A stretch of 64,000 nucleotides of DNA from Bartonella sp. MM73XJBT.G (GTDB taxonomy: Bacteria; Pseudomonadota; Alphaproteobacteria; Rhizobiales; Rhizobiaceae). A program made the position numbers and the translations under genes. Numbering within the stretch: the stretch's first letter is position 1; each line of letters opens with the position of its first letter. Where the stretch lies: contig NZ_JAQISW010000004.1 in NCBI RefSeq assembly GCF_028618435.1, positions 99,863-163,862 of the forward strand, in the 5' to 3' direction. The notes below the pieces were generated by a model, which saw only the letters and a program-made list of their open reading frames with translations, had not been told where the DNA came from and made no database searches. Positions 51,444 through 61,209 of this stretch are shown piece after piece.

Positions 51444-51516
51444 TGCCGCATGCCGGATTCGAACCAGCGACCCCATCATTACGAATGATGTGCTCTACCA
51501 ACTGAGCTAATGCGGC
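51444..51516 (-). tRNA. tRNA-Thr (anticodon CGT)
   Basis: 73 nt on the minus strand. Acceptor GCCGCAT pairs with ATGCGGC, D-arm AGCTCAGTTGGTAGAGC, anticodon stem CATCA/TGATG with loop TTCGTAA giving CGT, T-arm with GGTTCGAATCC, discriminator A. After it the DNA reads CCG, so the 3' CCA is not fully encoded. It reads ACG codons. It lies between two integrase relics, but I found no second copy of its 3' end that would mark an attachment site. Confidence 0.96.
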
Positions 51517-51952
51517 GCAGGCTTGTAAGTCAATGAGATAAAACTAATTTAAGAGTAATAGCTAAAAGTATGTATAAAAGCAAGTATGTATTTTTTTCAA
51601 TAATTTATAAGATATGATAATAACTGAAGGAGGAGAACTGTACAAAAGTCATGGAGGCAATATTCTTATGATTGTAGTGCTATAAAATGTTTTCCGATTT
51701 ATGATAGTGTTCAAATTATGAAGCTGGAGACCTAGATTTTTAGGAGAGAAAATGATTTTAGGTTATTTTAGCAGAGACTAAAGAAGAGATTTGTTGAATA
51801 AGTGTTCAGGAAACTAAAATTTATCATAAACCTTATATAATGTGAAAATAAGAAGAGCAAAATGAATTAAAGCTACTTTTTAATTTTACAGAAAAAAAGA
51901 GGTAGAGTTAATGAAATTAATCACGTTTTTTACTTAAGATGGAGTTGGAATC
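51517..51952. other. Spacer between tRNA-Thr and slyX
   Basis: 435 AT-rich bases containing both promoters expected for the divergent tRNA-Thr and slyX. No other element can be supported. Confidence 0.45.
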
Positions 51953-52156
51953 ATGTCGGATGAAAATCGGCTGATAGAATTAGAAATGAAGTTAGCTTAT
52001 CAAGAAAAATTCATTGAGGAACTTTCTTGCGTAGTTACTGATCAATGGAAAAGTTTAGATGAGATCTCTAAAAAAGTTGATGTTTTGGCGAGACGATTTT
52101 CAGATTTAGAAGAGCAAAGCCTTACTGAAGCTATTGTTTTACCATTTTCTCAATAA
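51953..52156 (+). CDS. slyX: SlyX-family protein
   Basis: 67-aa coiled-coil protein. It begins with the family pattern R-L-I-E-L-E-M-K-L-A-Y-Q-E-K-F-I-E-E-L and ends with the short SlyX-type tail. GGAG lies about 8 bases before the ATG. The biochemical role of SlyX is unknown. It is a single gene flanked by spacers. Confidence 0.85.
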   Translation: MSDENRLIELEMKLAYQEKFIEELSCVVTDQWKSLDEISKKVDVLARRFSDLEEQSLTEAIVLPFSQ

Positions 52157-52389
52157 AGCAACATACTGATTTATTAGTAATAATTTATCGTTATTCAATT
52201 TAAATTAAAATCTTGAATACTGTAAGATTTTCTTATTTCAAATCTTCCTTAAAATAAGTCAAACCCATGTCTTTTCTACGTTACAAGCGGGATGAGTTTG
52301 TGTGGATAAAAAACTATTACTAAAGGGCTAAAAATACCTCTTATGAATCACCCCAAGTACCAAGCGCTGTAGCAACATTTTAAGGTTTG

Positions 52390-52595
52390 CAAAGTATGTG
52401 AGAGTGTCGGCTTGTTACTCTACCGGCGTAAAGATTGAGGTGCTGAATGGGTTTACCATCATATCATTCATGGTCGATGTCATGAAATAGGCTTGGGCAT
52501 ATTGAGATATGTTGTTTTAAAACAAGCGTGTGAGTGTGTAACCCAATGGTGTTTTATTTTACGTGAGGTCTATGCTCCTATAAAGACACTTTTTA
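52390..52595 (+). pseudogene. Relic of a second tyrosine integrase (N-terminal arm domain)
   Basis: One frame reads SVGLLLYRRKD, a stop, then GAEWVYHHIIHGRCHEIGLG, ILRYVVLKQACECVTQW and LREVYAPIK. This is the DUF4102-type N-terminal domain of P4-like integrases (pattern G-L-x-L..K-x-G-x-x-W-x-x-R-x-x-x-x-G-R-R-x-E-M-G-L-G). It differs from the intact integrase at 59.7 kb, so it derives from a different element. The catalytic part is gone. Confidence 0.75.
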
Positions 52596-52929
52596 TATAT
52601 GATTTCTAGTACTAAACTTAAGAAAGGTTTTTAAGTATAAAATGTAGCCACAGAAAAATCTAGAGGCTTCAATGTATTTCAATTTTTCTATGCAGAGTTT
52701 TCTTATAGGTGAGGATTAAATTTATTTGCTAATTTCTTTGAATTTACGCAAATAAAATGATGAGGTCGCTATCGATTAAAAATCATGATTGAACATATAT
52801 ATTTACTATAATAAAGCGTTTTAACCCGTTTTTATGATCAAATGGCTTTTAGTTGTGTTGATAGAGTGAGGGACTCTAGGCTGCATCGGTTGTGTATAGT
52901 ACAGTGAGCTCGAGAAACCTTTTTCAAAT
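52596..52929. other. Spacer before the small membrane-protein gene
   Basis: About 330 bases with no gene. It includes the downstream flank of the integrase relic. Nothing else was recognised. Confidence 0.4.
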
Positions 52930-53268
52930 TTAAATGTATTCTCCATTATATGTATATGATATTTTTTGAAAAGGTTTTTGTTTTTCGTAAGTTAAGATAC
53001 AAAATATTATTGCTAAAGCAGCAAAGATAATCCATGCTGGTAGATAAGTGAGAGTAATACAAATGCAGGATAAAAAGTCAGGCATTGTCTTACAGAGAGA
53101 TTGCTTAAGGCTATAGATATCTGTTTTCAGAAGATTTACTAGAATTTTATTAAGGGGGGTTATCGTCCAGTGTGATGTGATGACGGAGTGTGCATTATCA
53201 ATAACAAACGTTATAATTGTTAGTGTAACAAAAATGAAAGCCATTAATTTGAATAAAGAGCGAAGCAT
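52930..53268 (-). CDS. Small two-helix membrane protein, unknown
   Basis: 112 aa with hydrophobic segments at about 8-27 (LMAFIFVTLTIITFVIDNAH) and 75-95 (LPAWIIFAALAIIFCIL), a hydrophilic periplasmic-type stretch between, and a short polar tail. An AGGAAG ribosome site lies about 4 bases before the ATG, supporting a real gene. I do not recognise the family. It is divergent from the amino-acid permease gene. Confidence 0.65.
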   Translation of the reverse strand: MLRSLFKLMAFIFVTLTIITFVIDNAHSVITSHWTITPLNKILVNLLKTDIYSLKQSLCKTMPDFLSCICITLTYLPAWIIFAALAIIFCILTYEKQKPFQKISYTYNGEYI

Positions 53269-53448
53269 ATTTCTTCCTGTCGTTTTAATGGAACATTTGC
53301 ATAATGCACAGAAATATAAGGAGTTGCATTATGAAAAAAAATAGATTTATGTTCTGTTTTATAATTTCTGTTGAAAAAAAATATGTCGAAGGTATTATTG
53401 ACTCTCCGTGTAAAGATTACAATCAATATTGAGGGGGAGTGAAGGATA

Positions 53449-54876
53449 ATGCTTAAGGATGAGAATAGTGAATTAAAGCGTAATCTTCAAAATCGCCACA
53501 TTCAAATGATTGCTTTGGGTGGCGTTATAGGAACGGGGCTTTTTTATGGATCAACAGAGGCAATTCAATTAGCGGGTCCTTCGGCTATTCTAGCTTATCT
53601 TTTTGGGGGGATTATTATTTATTTCATTATGCGAATGCTTGGTGAAATGTCTGTAGAAGAACCAACATCGGGTGCTTTTAGTTTTTTTGCTTATAAATAT
53701 TGGGGAAGTTTAGCAGGTTTTATAACAGGTTGGAATTATTGGTTTCTTTATATTCTCGTCAGTATGACTGAACTTACAGTGATTGGATTTTATCTAGATC
53801 ATTGGATTTTGATTGATCATTGGAAGTCATCCTTCATTGTACTTTTATTTGTTACATTAGTTAATTTATCTAATGTTCGTTTTTATGGCGAATTTGAATT
53901 TGGTTGTGCTTTAATCAAAGTTGCTGCTGTTATTGGTATGATTATTTTTGGGATTTTTCTCATTGTCACTGGAATAGGGGAAAATCAAGCGAATATCCAT
54001 TATCTTTGGGATAACGGCGGTTTTTTTCCGTATGGAGTCATAGGGGTTGTTTTGGCGACTTCTGTAGTAATGTTTTCTTTTGGAGGAACCGAGCTTATTG
54101 GTGTTGCCGCTGGAGAAGCATCTAATCCACAAAAAACAATTCCGGCGGCTATTCGTCAAGTTATGTGGAGAATTATAATTTTTTATATTGGTTCTATCAG
54201 CGTTATTATGATAATCAGCCCGTGGAATATGATTGGAAAAAATGGTAGTCCTTTTGTTACAATTTTTGAAACTGTAGGAATTCCCGCTGCGGGTCATATT
54301 TTGAATTTTGTGGTTATTATGGCAGCTATTTCTGTTTACAATAGTGGCATTTATTCGAATGGTCGTATGCTTTATAGTTTAGCGATACAAAAAAATGCTC
54401 CACATATTTTCAGTAAATTGAATGCTGCTCGTGTTCCTTATGTTGCTATTCTTTTTTCATCGTTGTGTACGGCAATAATCGTCGTTATTAATGCTTTCGT
54501 TCCTGACAATAGTTTTATGCGAATTATGGCTCTTGCAACTGCTGCTGCACTTATTACTTGGGCTATTATTGTTATTGTTCATTTGAAGTTCCGAAAGTCC
54601 CATAAGAACAAAAAGGGAAACTTTATTTATGCATTTGGTTTATATCCTTACGCGAACTATCTTTGCTTATGCTTTCTTGCTTTATTATTTTGTATAATGT
54701 TTATAAGTGGGTTTGGGAAAAATGGATTAATGGCTCGATTTTTGGAGATGGTAGGAATAAGAATACCTTTTCTTGCAACATATATTCCTGCACAGATGCC
54801 TGATATGAGTTTGGCAGTTATTATTATTCCTCTATGGTGCTTATTTTTACTTTTAGGCTATAAGCTTAAGCGTTAA
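53449..54876 (+). CDS. Amino-acid permease (APC superfamily, AAT type)
   Basis: 475-aa inner-membrane transporter with about 12 hydrophobic segments. The N-terminus carries the AAT-family signature N-L-Q-N-R-H-I-Q-M-I-A-L-G-G-V-I-G-T-G-L-F, then E-M-S-V-E-E-P-T-S-G-A-F, and F-G-G-T-E-L-I-G-V-A-A-G-E near 205-217. These fit ProY/AnsP/GabP-like proton-coupled amino-acid importers; the substrate cannot be told from sequence. A GAGGGGG ribosome site precedes the ATG. Confidence 0.9.
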   Translation: MLKDENSELKRNLQNRHIQMIALGGVIGTGLFYGSTEAIQLAGPSAILAYLFGGIIIYFIMRMLGEMSVEEPTSGAFSFFAYKYWGSLAGFITGWNYWFLYILVSMTELTVIGFYLDHWILIDHWKSSFIVLLFVTLVNLSNVRFYGEFEFGCALIKVAAVIGMIIFGIFLIVTGIGENQANIHYLWDNGGFFPYGVIGVVLATSVVMFSFGGTELIGVAAGEASNPQKTIPAAIRQVMWRIIIFYIGSISVIMIISPWNMIGKNGSPFVTIFETVGIPAAGHILNFVVIMAAISVYNSGIYSNGRMLYSLAIQKNAPHIFSKLNAARVPYVAILFSSLCTAIIVVINAFVPDNSFMRIMALATAAALITWAIIVIVHLKFRKSHKNKKGNFIYAFGLYPYANYLCLCFLALLFCIMFISGFGKNGLMARFLEMVGIRIPFLATYIPAQMPDMSLAVIIIPLWCLFLLLGYKLKR

Positions 54877-54917
54877 CGGTAAAAGAGGTAATATAAAGGG
54901 ATTGATTGGAATAAATC

Positions 54918-55598
54918 TTGGAAATTATAAAATTTGATAAGGTGACACAAGTCTTTGGTGATTTGTGTGTTTTAAGGGGTATTTCTGTAGAGCTTACCGA
55001 AAGACGAATAGCTGTTATTGGTGCGAATGGTTCTGGAAAAAGTACATTTGTTCGTCTTATCAATGGGTTACAATTACCGTCTCATGGTTCTGTAAGCGTT
55101 GATGGGCTTGATACAAAGCGTGATGCAAAGGCGGTAAAGCGTAAAGTAGGATTTGTTTTTCAAAATCCTGATAATCAAATTGTTTTACCATTAGTGGAAG
55201 AAGATTTATCTTTTGGTCTCAAAAATCTAAAACTGAGTAAAGATGAAATTAAAAAGCGTATAGATGAAATTTTACAGCGCTATGATCTTCAAGCTTTTAG
55301 AGATCACCCAGTTCATTTATTAAGCGGTGGACAAAAACAACTTGTAGCCATTTCCAGTGTAGTAGCAATGAAACCAGACTACATTGTTTTTGATGAGCCA
55401 ACGACATTACTTGATTTACGAAATAAGCTCCGTGTTGCACAGGTTATAGAAGAGTTATCACAAACAGCAATTGTTGTATCACATGACTTGGAATTTCTCA
55501 AAAAATTTGATAGAGTTCTTGTTTTTGAGAGAGGGGAGATAGCAATTGATGATGTACCTTTTGTTGCTATCAAGGAGTATATAAGAAGAATGTCATGA
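54918..55598 (+). CDS. bioM: Biotin ECF transporter ATPase BioM
   Basis: 226-aa ABC ATPase of the CbiO/EcfA type, powering biotin import with BioN and BioY. Walker [10 protein letters not shown] near 33-41, Q-loop FQNPDNQIV near 80-88 (the N-P-D-N-Q form is diagnostic for ECF ATPases), signature LSGGQKQL near 135-142, Walker B YIVFDEPT near 155-162. The start is TTG (54918) with no nearer ATG, suggesting modest translation. Its stop overlaps bioN by 4 bases. Confidence 0.92.
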   Translation: MEIIKFDKVTQVFGDLCVLRGISVELTERRIAVIGANGSGKSTFVRLINGLQLPSHGSVSVDGLDTKRDAKAVKRKVGFVFQNPDNQIVLPLVEEDLSFGLKNLKLSKDEIKKRIDEILQRYDLQAFRDHPVHLLSGGQKQLVAISSVVAMKPDYIVFDEPTTLLDLRNKLRVAQVIEELSQTAIVVSHDLEFLKKFDRVLVFERGEIAIDDVPFVAIKEYIRRMS

Positions 55599-56233
55599 TC
55601 GGTTTATATATTCCAAGGGATACCTTTATTCATAGGCTTAGTCCGTGGGTTAAATTATTATTTCTTACGGTGTGTGGAACTACTATAATAATGGTTTCAT
55701 CTACGCCGCTTCTTGGGCTATTTTTATTACTTTTAGTCTTATTCTATAGAATCGCCAAGATCCCTTTTCGTACTGTGATAAAACAGTTTAAATCGATAGG
55801 ATTACTTTTAGTTCTTCTCTTTGCATTTCAGACTCTTTTTAGTAGTCTACTTACAGGGGTCGAGGTCATATTACGCCTTATCATTCTTTTTTCTTTATCA
55901 TCACTTATTTCATTTACAACAAAAGTTTCAGATATGGTGGCTTCAATTGAAGCAGGGCTTCAGCCATTTAGGTATTTTGGTATAAATCCATCAAAAGTAA
56001 GTATGGTTATCTCTATGGCTATCCGCTTTATTCCTCTTTTGATGGAAAAGTTTAATGAAGTGCGTGAAGCACAGCAAGCACGTGGACTGAATACGAATAT
56101 TGTCGCTCTTGCAATACCTTTAATTATACGAACCATAAGAATGGCTTCAGAAGTAGCGGAAGCATTGGAAGCGCGTTCTTATGATACTGATACTATTGAT
56201 AAAGTATCTAATAATAATCAAAGCTTTTCATAA
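55595..56233 (+). CDS. bioN: Biotin ECF transporter transmembrane protein BioN
   Basis: 212-aa EcfT-type membrane coupling protein. It starts [16 protein letters not shown] as in the CbiQ/EcfT family and has about five hydrophobic segments. The cytoplasmic coupling helices contain the A-x-x-A-R-G motif (QQARGL near 163-168) and a second A-R-S (EARSYD near 196-201). Translation is coupled to bioM by ATGA overlap. Confidence 0.92.
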   Translation: MIGLYIPRDTFIHRLSPWVKLLFLTVCGTTIIMVSSTPLLGLFLLLLVLFYRIAKIPFRTVIKQFKSIGLLLVLLFAFQTLFSSLLTGVEVILRLIILFSLSSLISFTTKVSDMVASIEAGLQPFRYFGINPSKVSMVISMAIRFIPLLMEKFNEVREAQQARGLNTNIVALAIPLIIRTIRMASEVAEALEARSYDTDTIDKVSNNNQSFS

Positions 56234-56247
56234 TGAAAGGATAATAA

Positions 56248-56802
56248 ATGAATACAAAAGACTTAGCCTATGTTGCTTTATTTGCTGCTATTTACGCTGT
56301 TTTGGGTCTTTTCCCACCTATCCATCTTCCTTTTTTGCTGGGGGTACCTATTACAGCTCAGTCGATGGGACCAATGTTAGCAGGATCTATACTTGGAGCA
56401 AAAAGGGGGGCTTTAGCGTCACTTCTTTTTCTTGTCCTTGTTGCGATTGGATTACCTCTATTACCTGGTGGTCGTGGTGGAATCAGTGTCTTTGCAGGAA
56501 TTGCTAGTGGCTATCTGATAGGTTTTCCATTTGCTGCTTTTTTTATTGGTTTAATGGTTGAATTGTTTTGGCAACGGTTAAATCTTATAACATTATTTGT
56601 GATAAATGCTGTAGGTGGTATAGGAGTTGTCTATGCTTTTGGTGTTCCATGGACAGCATATATGACGAAAATCTCTCTACTAGAAGCTTTAATAGCATCA
56701 TCGGTTTTTTTGATAGGCGATAGTTTAAAAGTACTGATTGTATCCTTTGTTGCACTTGCAATTAAAAAATCTGTTCCTCTCATTTATAAAAAGGAAGAGT
56801 AG
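56248..56802 (+). CDS. bioY: Biotin-binding S component BioY (first copy)
   Basis: 184-aa membrane protein with six predicted helices that captures biotin. BioY motifs are present: V-P-I-T-A-Q-S-M-G-P-M-L-A-G-S-I-L-G near 32-49 and L-P-L-L-P-G-G-R-G-G-I-S-V-F near 72-85. AAGG lies about 7 bases before the ATG. It follows bioMN by 14 bases, giving a complete bioMNY transporter. Confidence 0.95.
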   Translation: MNTKDLAYVALFAAIYAVLGLFPPIHLPFLLGVPITAQSMGPMLAGSILGAKRGALASLLFLVLVAIGLPLLPGGRGGISVFAGIASGYLIGFPFAAFFIGLMVELFWQRLNLITLFVINAVGGIGVVYAFGVPWTAYMTKISLLEALIASSVFLIGDSLKVLIVSFVALAIKKSVPLIYKKEE

Positions 56803-57045
56803 TTTTTATTTTGGATATATTTAAAATATAGGAAATATTATTGATATATGTAATATTTTATTTTTGCATCAAAAAGGCATTAATTTTTTGATTTTTTATT
56901 ATATCATATAATTTATATTATTAATTATATTTGAATTATCTTGAGACATTTATCGTTCTGTAAAAGTGTATTCTTAACTCAGAATGTTGTTGTAGATCAA
57001 TGATAACAATAACTAAAGATTATTTCATAATGAAGGAATGGTTTA

Positions 57046-57600
57046 GTGAATACAAAAGATCTAACCTATATTGCTCTATTTGCTGCTATTTACGCAGTTT
57101 TAAGTCTTTTTCCATCTATTCATCTGCCTTTTTTGCTGGGGGTACCTATCACAGCGCAGTCTATGGCTCCGATGTTATCAGGATCTATACTGGGGGCAAA
57201 AAGAGGAGCTCTAGCATCACTTCTTTTCCTTGTTCTTATTGCAATTGGATTGCCTCTATTGCCAGGAGGGCGTGGTGGAATCAGTGTGTTTTCAGGTGTC
57301 ACCAGTGGTTATTTAATCAGTTTTCCATTTGCAGCATTTTTTATTGGCTTTATGGTTGAGTTATTTTGGAAACGGTTAAACTTTATAATATTATTTTTGA
57401 TAAATATGGTGGGTGGTATTGGAATTGTCTATTCTTTTGGAATACCTTGGGTGGCTTATATGACACAGGCTTCTTTGCTAACAGTTTTAATAAGTTCATT
57501 AGGTTTGTTAATTGGTGCTTTTATAAAAGTGCTGATTGCATCTTTTGTCGCGCTTACCATTAAAAAAAACATCCCTCTCATTCATTCCAAGACAGGATAG
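57046..57600 (+). CDS. bioY: Biotin-binding S component BioY (second copy)
   Basis: 184 aa, same length and mostly the same residues as the first copy (same motifs V-P-I-T-A-Q-S-M-A-P-M-L and L-P-L-L-P-G-G-R-G-G-I-S-V-F). The start is GTG with GAAGGA about 9 bases upstream. The leader TTTCATAATGAA(A)GGA.. also matches the end of bioN and leader of the first copy, so the duplication began just before the gene. A 243-base AT-rich gap separates the copies. Confidence 0.92.
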   Translation: MNTKDLTYIALFAAIYAVLSLFPSIHLPFLLGVPITAQSMAPMLSGSILGAKRGALASLLFLVLIAIGLPLLPGGRGGISVFSGVTSGYLISFPFAAFFIGFMVELFWKRLNFIILFLINMVGGIGIVYSFGIPWVAYMTQASLLTVLISSLGLLIGAFIKVLIASFVALTIKKNIPLIHSKTG

Positions 57601-58023
57601 TTATAATTTTAACTACAGTTTTGCATTACCTTGCATGGGAAAGCTAGAATAAAAATAGTAATAAGATAAATTTCTTTTCATTTTAATGAAAAAGAATATC
57701 CAGTAAATAATAATTTATTATAACTAATAATGATCAATATGAAACAGTTACTCATATAAAGGAATATTTTCGTGTTTTATTTTTAGTTTTATACATAAAT
57801 TTTAATAGATTATTAAACAAAAGTTATACATATTTTTAATATAATTAATTAAAAAAATACATCTAATCGTATTTTAATGTATATTATAAATATCTGATTT
57901 TTTTAGTTATAAAAATAGAATATATTATATAATTTTCATCTTTTGTTAAATATAATATAGACACAAAAATATAATTATGTTAATTCCATTATGAATATTT
58001 ATTAATGGAGGTAAATTATAAAA
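57601..58023. other. Very AT-rich spacer
   Basis: About 420 bases, nearly all A/T, between bioY and the small secreted-protein gene. No hairpin terminator could be supported. Confidence 0.45.
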
Positions 58024-58332
58024 ATGATTATAAAATATTTATTTGCCATATGTGCTATATTATTAATTTTTTTATCTGTTGTGAAAGCATCTGAATATAC
58101 AATTTTAGCAGAAGAAACGTCTGTTACTGTTAATAATCCTATTTATAAATCAAACTTATTTTTTAGTAAACAAAGCAGTCATTTATTAAATAAAGTTATT
58201 TTACTAACTCATCCTAGTGATCATAGTGTATTTTGGAAAAATATAAATTATGTTTTTCAAACAGCAAAACGTATATATATCAATTTAGGAATATATTTAT
58301 ATTCTTCAATATTTTCCATATTCAAATGGTAG
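58024..58332 (+). CDS. Small secreted or membrane-anchored protein, unknown
   Basis: 102 aa. Signal-peptide-like N-terminus MIIKYLFAICAILLIFLSVV with probable cleavage after VKA (residue 22). The remainder is Ser/Asn/Tyr-rich with a hydrophobic C-terminal stretch (INLGIYLYSSIFSIFKW). GGAGG lies about 13 bases before the ATG, a rather long spacing. No family recognised. Its very AT-rich codon use could reflect acquisition or relaxed selection. Confidence 0.5.
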   Translation: MIIKYLFAICAILLIFLSVVKASEYTILAEETSVTVNNPIYKSNLFFSKQSSHLLNKVILLTHPSDHSVFWKNINYVFQTAKRIYINLGIYLYSSIFSIFKW

Positions 58333-58639
58333 ATTATTTAATTTTTTTAGAGAGGAAATAATTATTATCATAATATAATAAATAACATGATGTTTAACTA
58401 TTAATTAATAAAATTTTATAATAAGTTTTAAAAAATATTGATATTTTTGTAAAACAATGAGAATAATTGTTATTGAACTTTGCACCAATTGATTTTAAAA
58501 TTTTACCTTGTTGAAAGAAGGTTTATAAATTTTTTAGAGAAAAGGATGTGGGATAGGTACAAAATGATCAATCGTTTGATCACTTCCTTTTAATCTGGCT
58601 TTCCGACTTTCAAAAGGACCCACATCAATATCTTTTTAA
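58333..58639. other. AT-rich spacer before repeat copy E
   Basis: About 300 AT-rich bases with no gene or clear element. Confidence 0.4.
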
Positions 58640-59115
58640 TTGAAAATTACGCATTACTTTATGCTTTTATGCCTCATGTTTTTTAATAGGATTATGTCCT
58701 TCACTTGCAAAGAGAACAGCTCAAACATGATTTACTTATTATTGTTAATTTACGAGTTTTTTTTTCAAAAGGCATTTCTCAAGACACGTTACACCTATTT
58801 TGTGACGATGCTTGTGAATGCTATAATGCTAAAGCATCCACGAATCATAATATTCGGACACCAGCATCTCTCAGTTATGAAGGAGAAAGTTGATACCATC
58901 ATACATTTTTGTCAGTTTCAATGTTGCTATAGCTCTTGGCACTTAGATGGTTCGTAAAATGTTTTCTATTCACATGCTAGCTCCCCTTGCGATGTGCAAG
59001 AAAGAGATTTTAATTGATTGAATATAAATAAATTTAAAATGAGAGATCTATGATATTCAGGTTTTTCATTTAACAGACAAAACGATAAATTATTATGGAA
59101 AATTAATATATTGTA
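58640..59115 (+). repeat. Dispersed degenerate repeat, copy E
   Basis: Runs from ATTACGCATTACTTTATGC through TTATGAAGGAGAAAG, GATACCATCATACATTTTTG, CAATGTTGCTATAGC, GGTTCGTAAAATG, ACATGCTAGCTCCCC and GATGTGCAAGAAAGAG to the 3' core GATAAATTATTATGGAAAATTAATATATTG. It is about as long as copy A. Two overlapping open stretches inside it (from 58640 and 58705) are not conserved in other copies. Confidence 0.6.
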
Positions 59116-59741
59116 TGTTTAAAAGGACTAATATAAATTTAAAAAATTTTTGTAAAAACGCATTATCGCTTTCTTTGATGCTTTTAATAATTTTTTATTG
59201 AAGGCTTTGTATTTCTTAGTTCTTAGAAAAAGTCATTATCCCGTTGGATAACTTTGATATAGATAATTCCATTAATATAGCACATATCATCGAAAATTTT
59301 CAGGACCAAATTAACGTTGAAGTATAAATAATTATAATGAAATTAGAAAGATTTTTTAAGAATTCATTTTGTTAAAAATAAAAGAATTTTGAGTGTTCGA
59401 ATCAATAAACATACCTCAAGAAGAAGTCTTGACAACACAATAATTAAGAGACACGCTGGGAAATCATATTCTCTCACTTTTATTCTAGTATTCCTCAGCC
59501 TTTAAAAATACTAGTAAAAACAATAAATTATACTTAATAAAACAAAAAGTTGTGCCCAGACGCGGCAGGCAGGGGCTTATCAACAAGATTCAAAGTATAT
59601 AAAGATGTGTAAGAGCGTATTGATGTGTATAGTTTTTTATGTTTCAATAAAAAAATTAAGAATTAAAGAAAAAATCTCAAATCAAAAATTTAAGGTGGTC
59701 TAAAAGGTGGACCCAAAAAGGTGGACGAGAAGGTAAATTAA
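59116..59741. other. Spacer upstream of the intact integrase
   Basis: About 620 bases with no gene. Its last ~90 bases (from about 59650) are similar to 48350-48440 ahead of the integrase relic, showing that the duplicated phage unit starts upstream of the integrase. An attachment site may lie here but no repeat pair was found. Confidence 0.45.
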
Positions 59742-60899
59742 GTGAGGGGGATTCATAGATTATCAGCTGCATTCGTAAAGGCATCTCCTCAAGGTAAATA
59801 TTGTGATGGGGCAGGGCTGTGGTTGAATGTTCGAAAAGACAATACACGCTCTTGGTTTTTTCGCTATACGCACCACAATAAGCGCCGAGAAATGGGACTT
59901 GGTCCTGTTACGAAACTCTCTTTAAAAGAAGCGCGAGAACTTGCAAGATATTATAGCGATATTCTGAAAGAAGGCAATGATCCTATTGTCTTTCGAGAAC
60001 AAACTGTCTTAAAGCAGCAAAGCAATATGTTTAAAGAAATTGCGCAGGCAGCTTTTGAAAGTAAAAAAGCCGAATTAAAAAATGAAGGCAAAAATGGGCG
60101 TTGGTTTTCTCCGTTAGAATTACATGTCATACCGCAGATAGGTAGCTTATCTATAGAAAAATTAACAGCCAATATCATTCGCAATGTTCTCTCACCCCTT
60201 TGGCATGAAAAAGCAGATACAGCACGAAAAGCACTTAATCGTATTAACATTTGCTTGAAATATGCTGCGGCTCTTGGTTTAGATGTTGATCTACAAGCTT
60301 GTATGAAAGCACGTGCTCTTTTAGGAAAGCCCCGTACTACATCAACAAATATTCCTGCTATGCCATGGCAAGAGGTTCCGGCATTTTATCAAAGCTTGGA
60401 TGATAATATCCTTTCAAATTTAGCCTTGAAGCTTCTTATTTTGACAGGGGTACGGTCATATCCATTGCGCTATTTGCGCCTTGAACAAATTGATAAAAAG
60501 ATATGGACTATACCAAAAGAAAATATGAAGGGTATTGTGGGAAAAGTTTCAGATTTTCGCGTGCCATTAAGTCATGAAGCTTTGAAAATGATTGAAAAAT
60601 CTCTCCCTTTTGAGAAAAAAGGGTTTCTCTTTTCTGGTCTTACCGGCAAGCCAATTTCTGATGCAAGCATGGCAAAATATATGACAGTTTGTGGTTTAAC
60701 TTATCGCCCCCATGGTTTCAGATCTAGTCTTCGTGACTGGATAGCAGAAACAACGTCAACACCATTTGAGATTGCCGAAACTGTTCTTGCGCATTCCGTT
60801 GGGAGTTCAGTGACAAAAGCTTATATGCGAACGGATTTTTTAGAACAGCGACATGTTCTCTTGGAACAGTGGGCTGCATTTATAACAGGAGCGACTTGA
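59742..60899 (+). CDS. Tyrosine-type phage integrase (P4-like, DUF4102 arm domain)
   Basis: 385-aa site-specific recombinase. N-terminal arm-binding domain ~1-90 (KYCDGAGLWLNVRKD, R-R-E-M-G-L-G-P-V). Core-binding domain ~90-190. Catalytic domain with R in TGVRSYPLRYLRL (~238), H324-x-x-R327 in HGFRSSLRDW, H351 in LAHSVGSS and nucleophile Y361 in KAYMRTD. All five catalytic positions are present, so it may be active. The start is GTG, with no strong ribosome site. The second catalytic region has SYP instead of the usual SGE after TGVR, a minor change. Confidence 0.92.
   Translation: MRGIHRLSAAFVKASPQGKYCDGAGLWLNVRKDNTRSWFFRYTHHNKRREMGLGPVTKLSLKEARELARYYSDILKEGNDPIVFREQTVLKQQSNMFKEIAQAAFESKKAELKNEGKNGRWFSPLELHVIPQIGSLSIEKLTANIIRNVLSPLWHEKADTARKALNRINICLKYAAALGLDVDLQACMKARALLGKPRTTSTNIPAMPWQEVPAFYQSLDDNILSNLALKLLILTGVRSYPLRYLRLEQIDKKIWTIPKENMKGIVGKVSDFRVPLSHEALKMIEKSLPFEKKGFLFSGLTGKPISDASMAKYMTVCGLTYRPHGFRSSLRDWIAETTSTPFEIAETVLAHSVGSSVTKAYMRTDFLEQRHVLLEQWAAFITGAT
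60818..60850 (+). repeat. Direct repeat, integrase copy (catalytic Tyr region)
   Basis: 33 bases inside the integrase encoding A-Y-M-R-T-D-F-L-E-Q. They recur at 61668-61700 with 28 of 33 bases identical, bracketing the lipoprotein gene. Confidence 0.85.
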
Positions 60900-61209
60900 T
60901 ATTATTCCTGTGATGTGTATTGTCAAATCAGGTGCCTGAAAGACACCGAACGATAAGCGGATAGATTACCGAAATAGTCTCTTCCCGCCGAAATTTAAAA
61001 ACTTTGACTCATCACATGCTTTGTAGCATATAGTGATTTTGTCGGGTGTGGTTACACTATACAATACCTTTGCAGGGAAAGTGTAACGGATGGGCTTATC
61101 GCCGTATTTGTTAGCGCCCAGTGCCCTTTTACGACGTCATTAACAAATATCTAATCAACAGGCTTTAAAGCCTTCTCATAGTCAATAAATCCATTAAAAA
61201 AGGGGAAAA
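60900..61209. other. Spacer between integrase and lipoprotein gene
   Basis: About 310 bases, somewhat richer in G+C than its surroundings. It contains no gene and presumably holds the lipoprotein promoter. Confidence 0.4.

Noticed and set aside
51444..51516. tRNA-Thr as attachment site of the prophage modules
   Set aside because: No second copy of the tRNA 3' end was found near either integrase.
58640..58957. Two overlapping plus-strand ORFs (from 58640 and 58705)
   Set aside because: They lie in repeat copy E and are not open in copies A, C or D.
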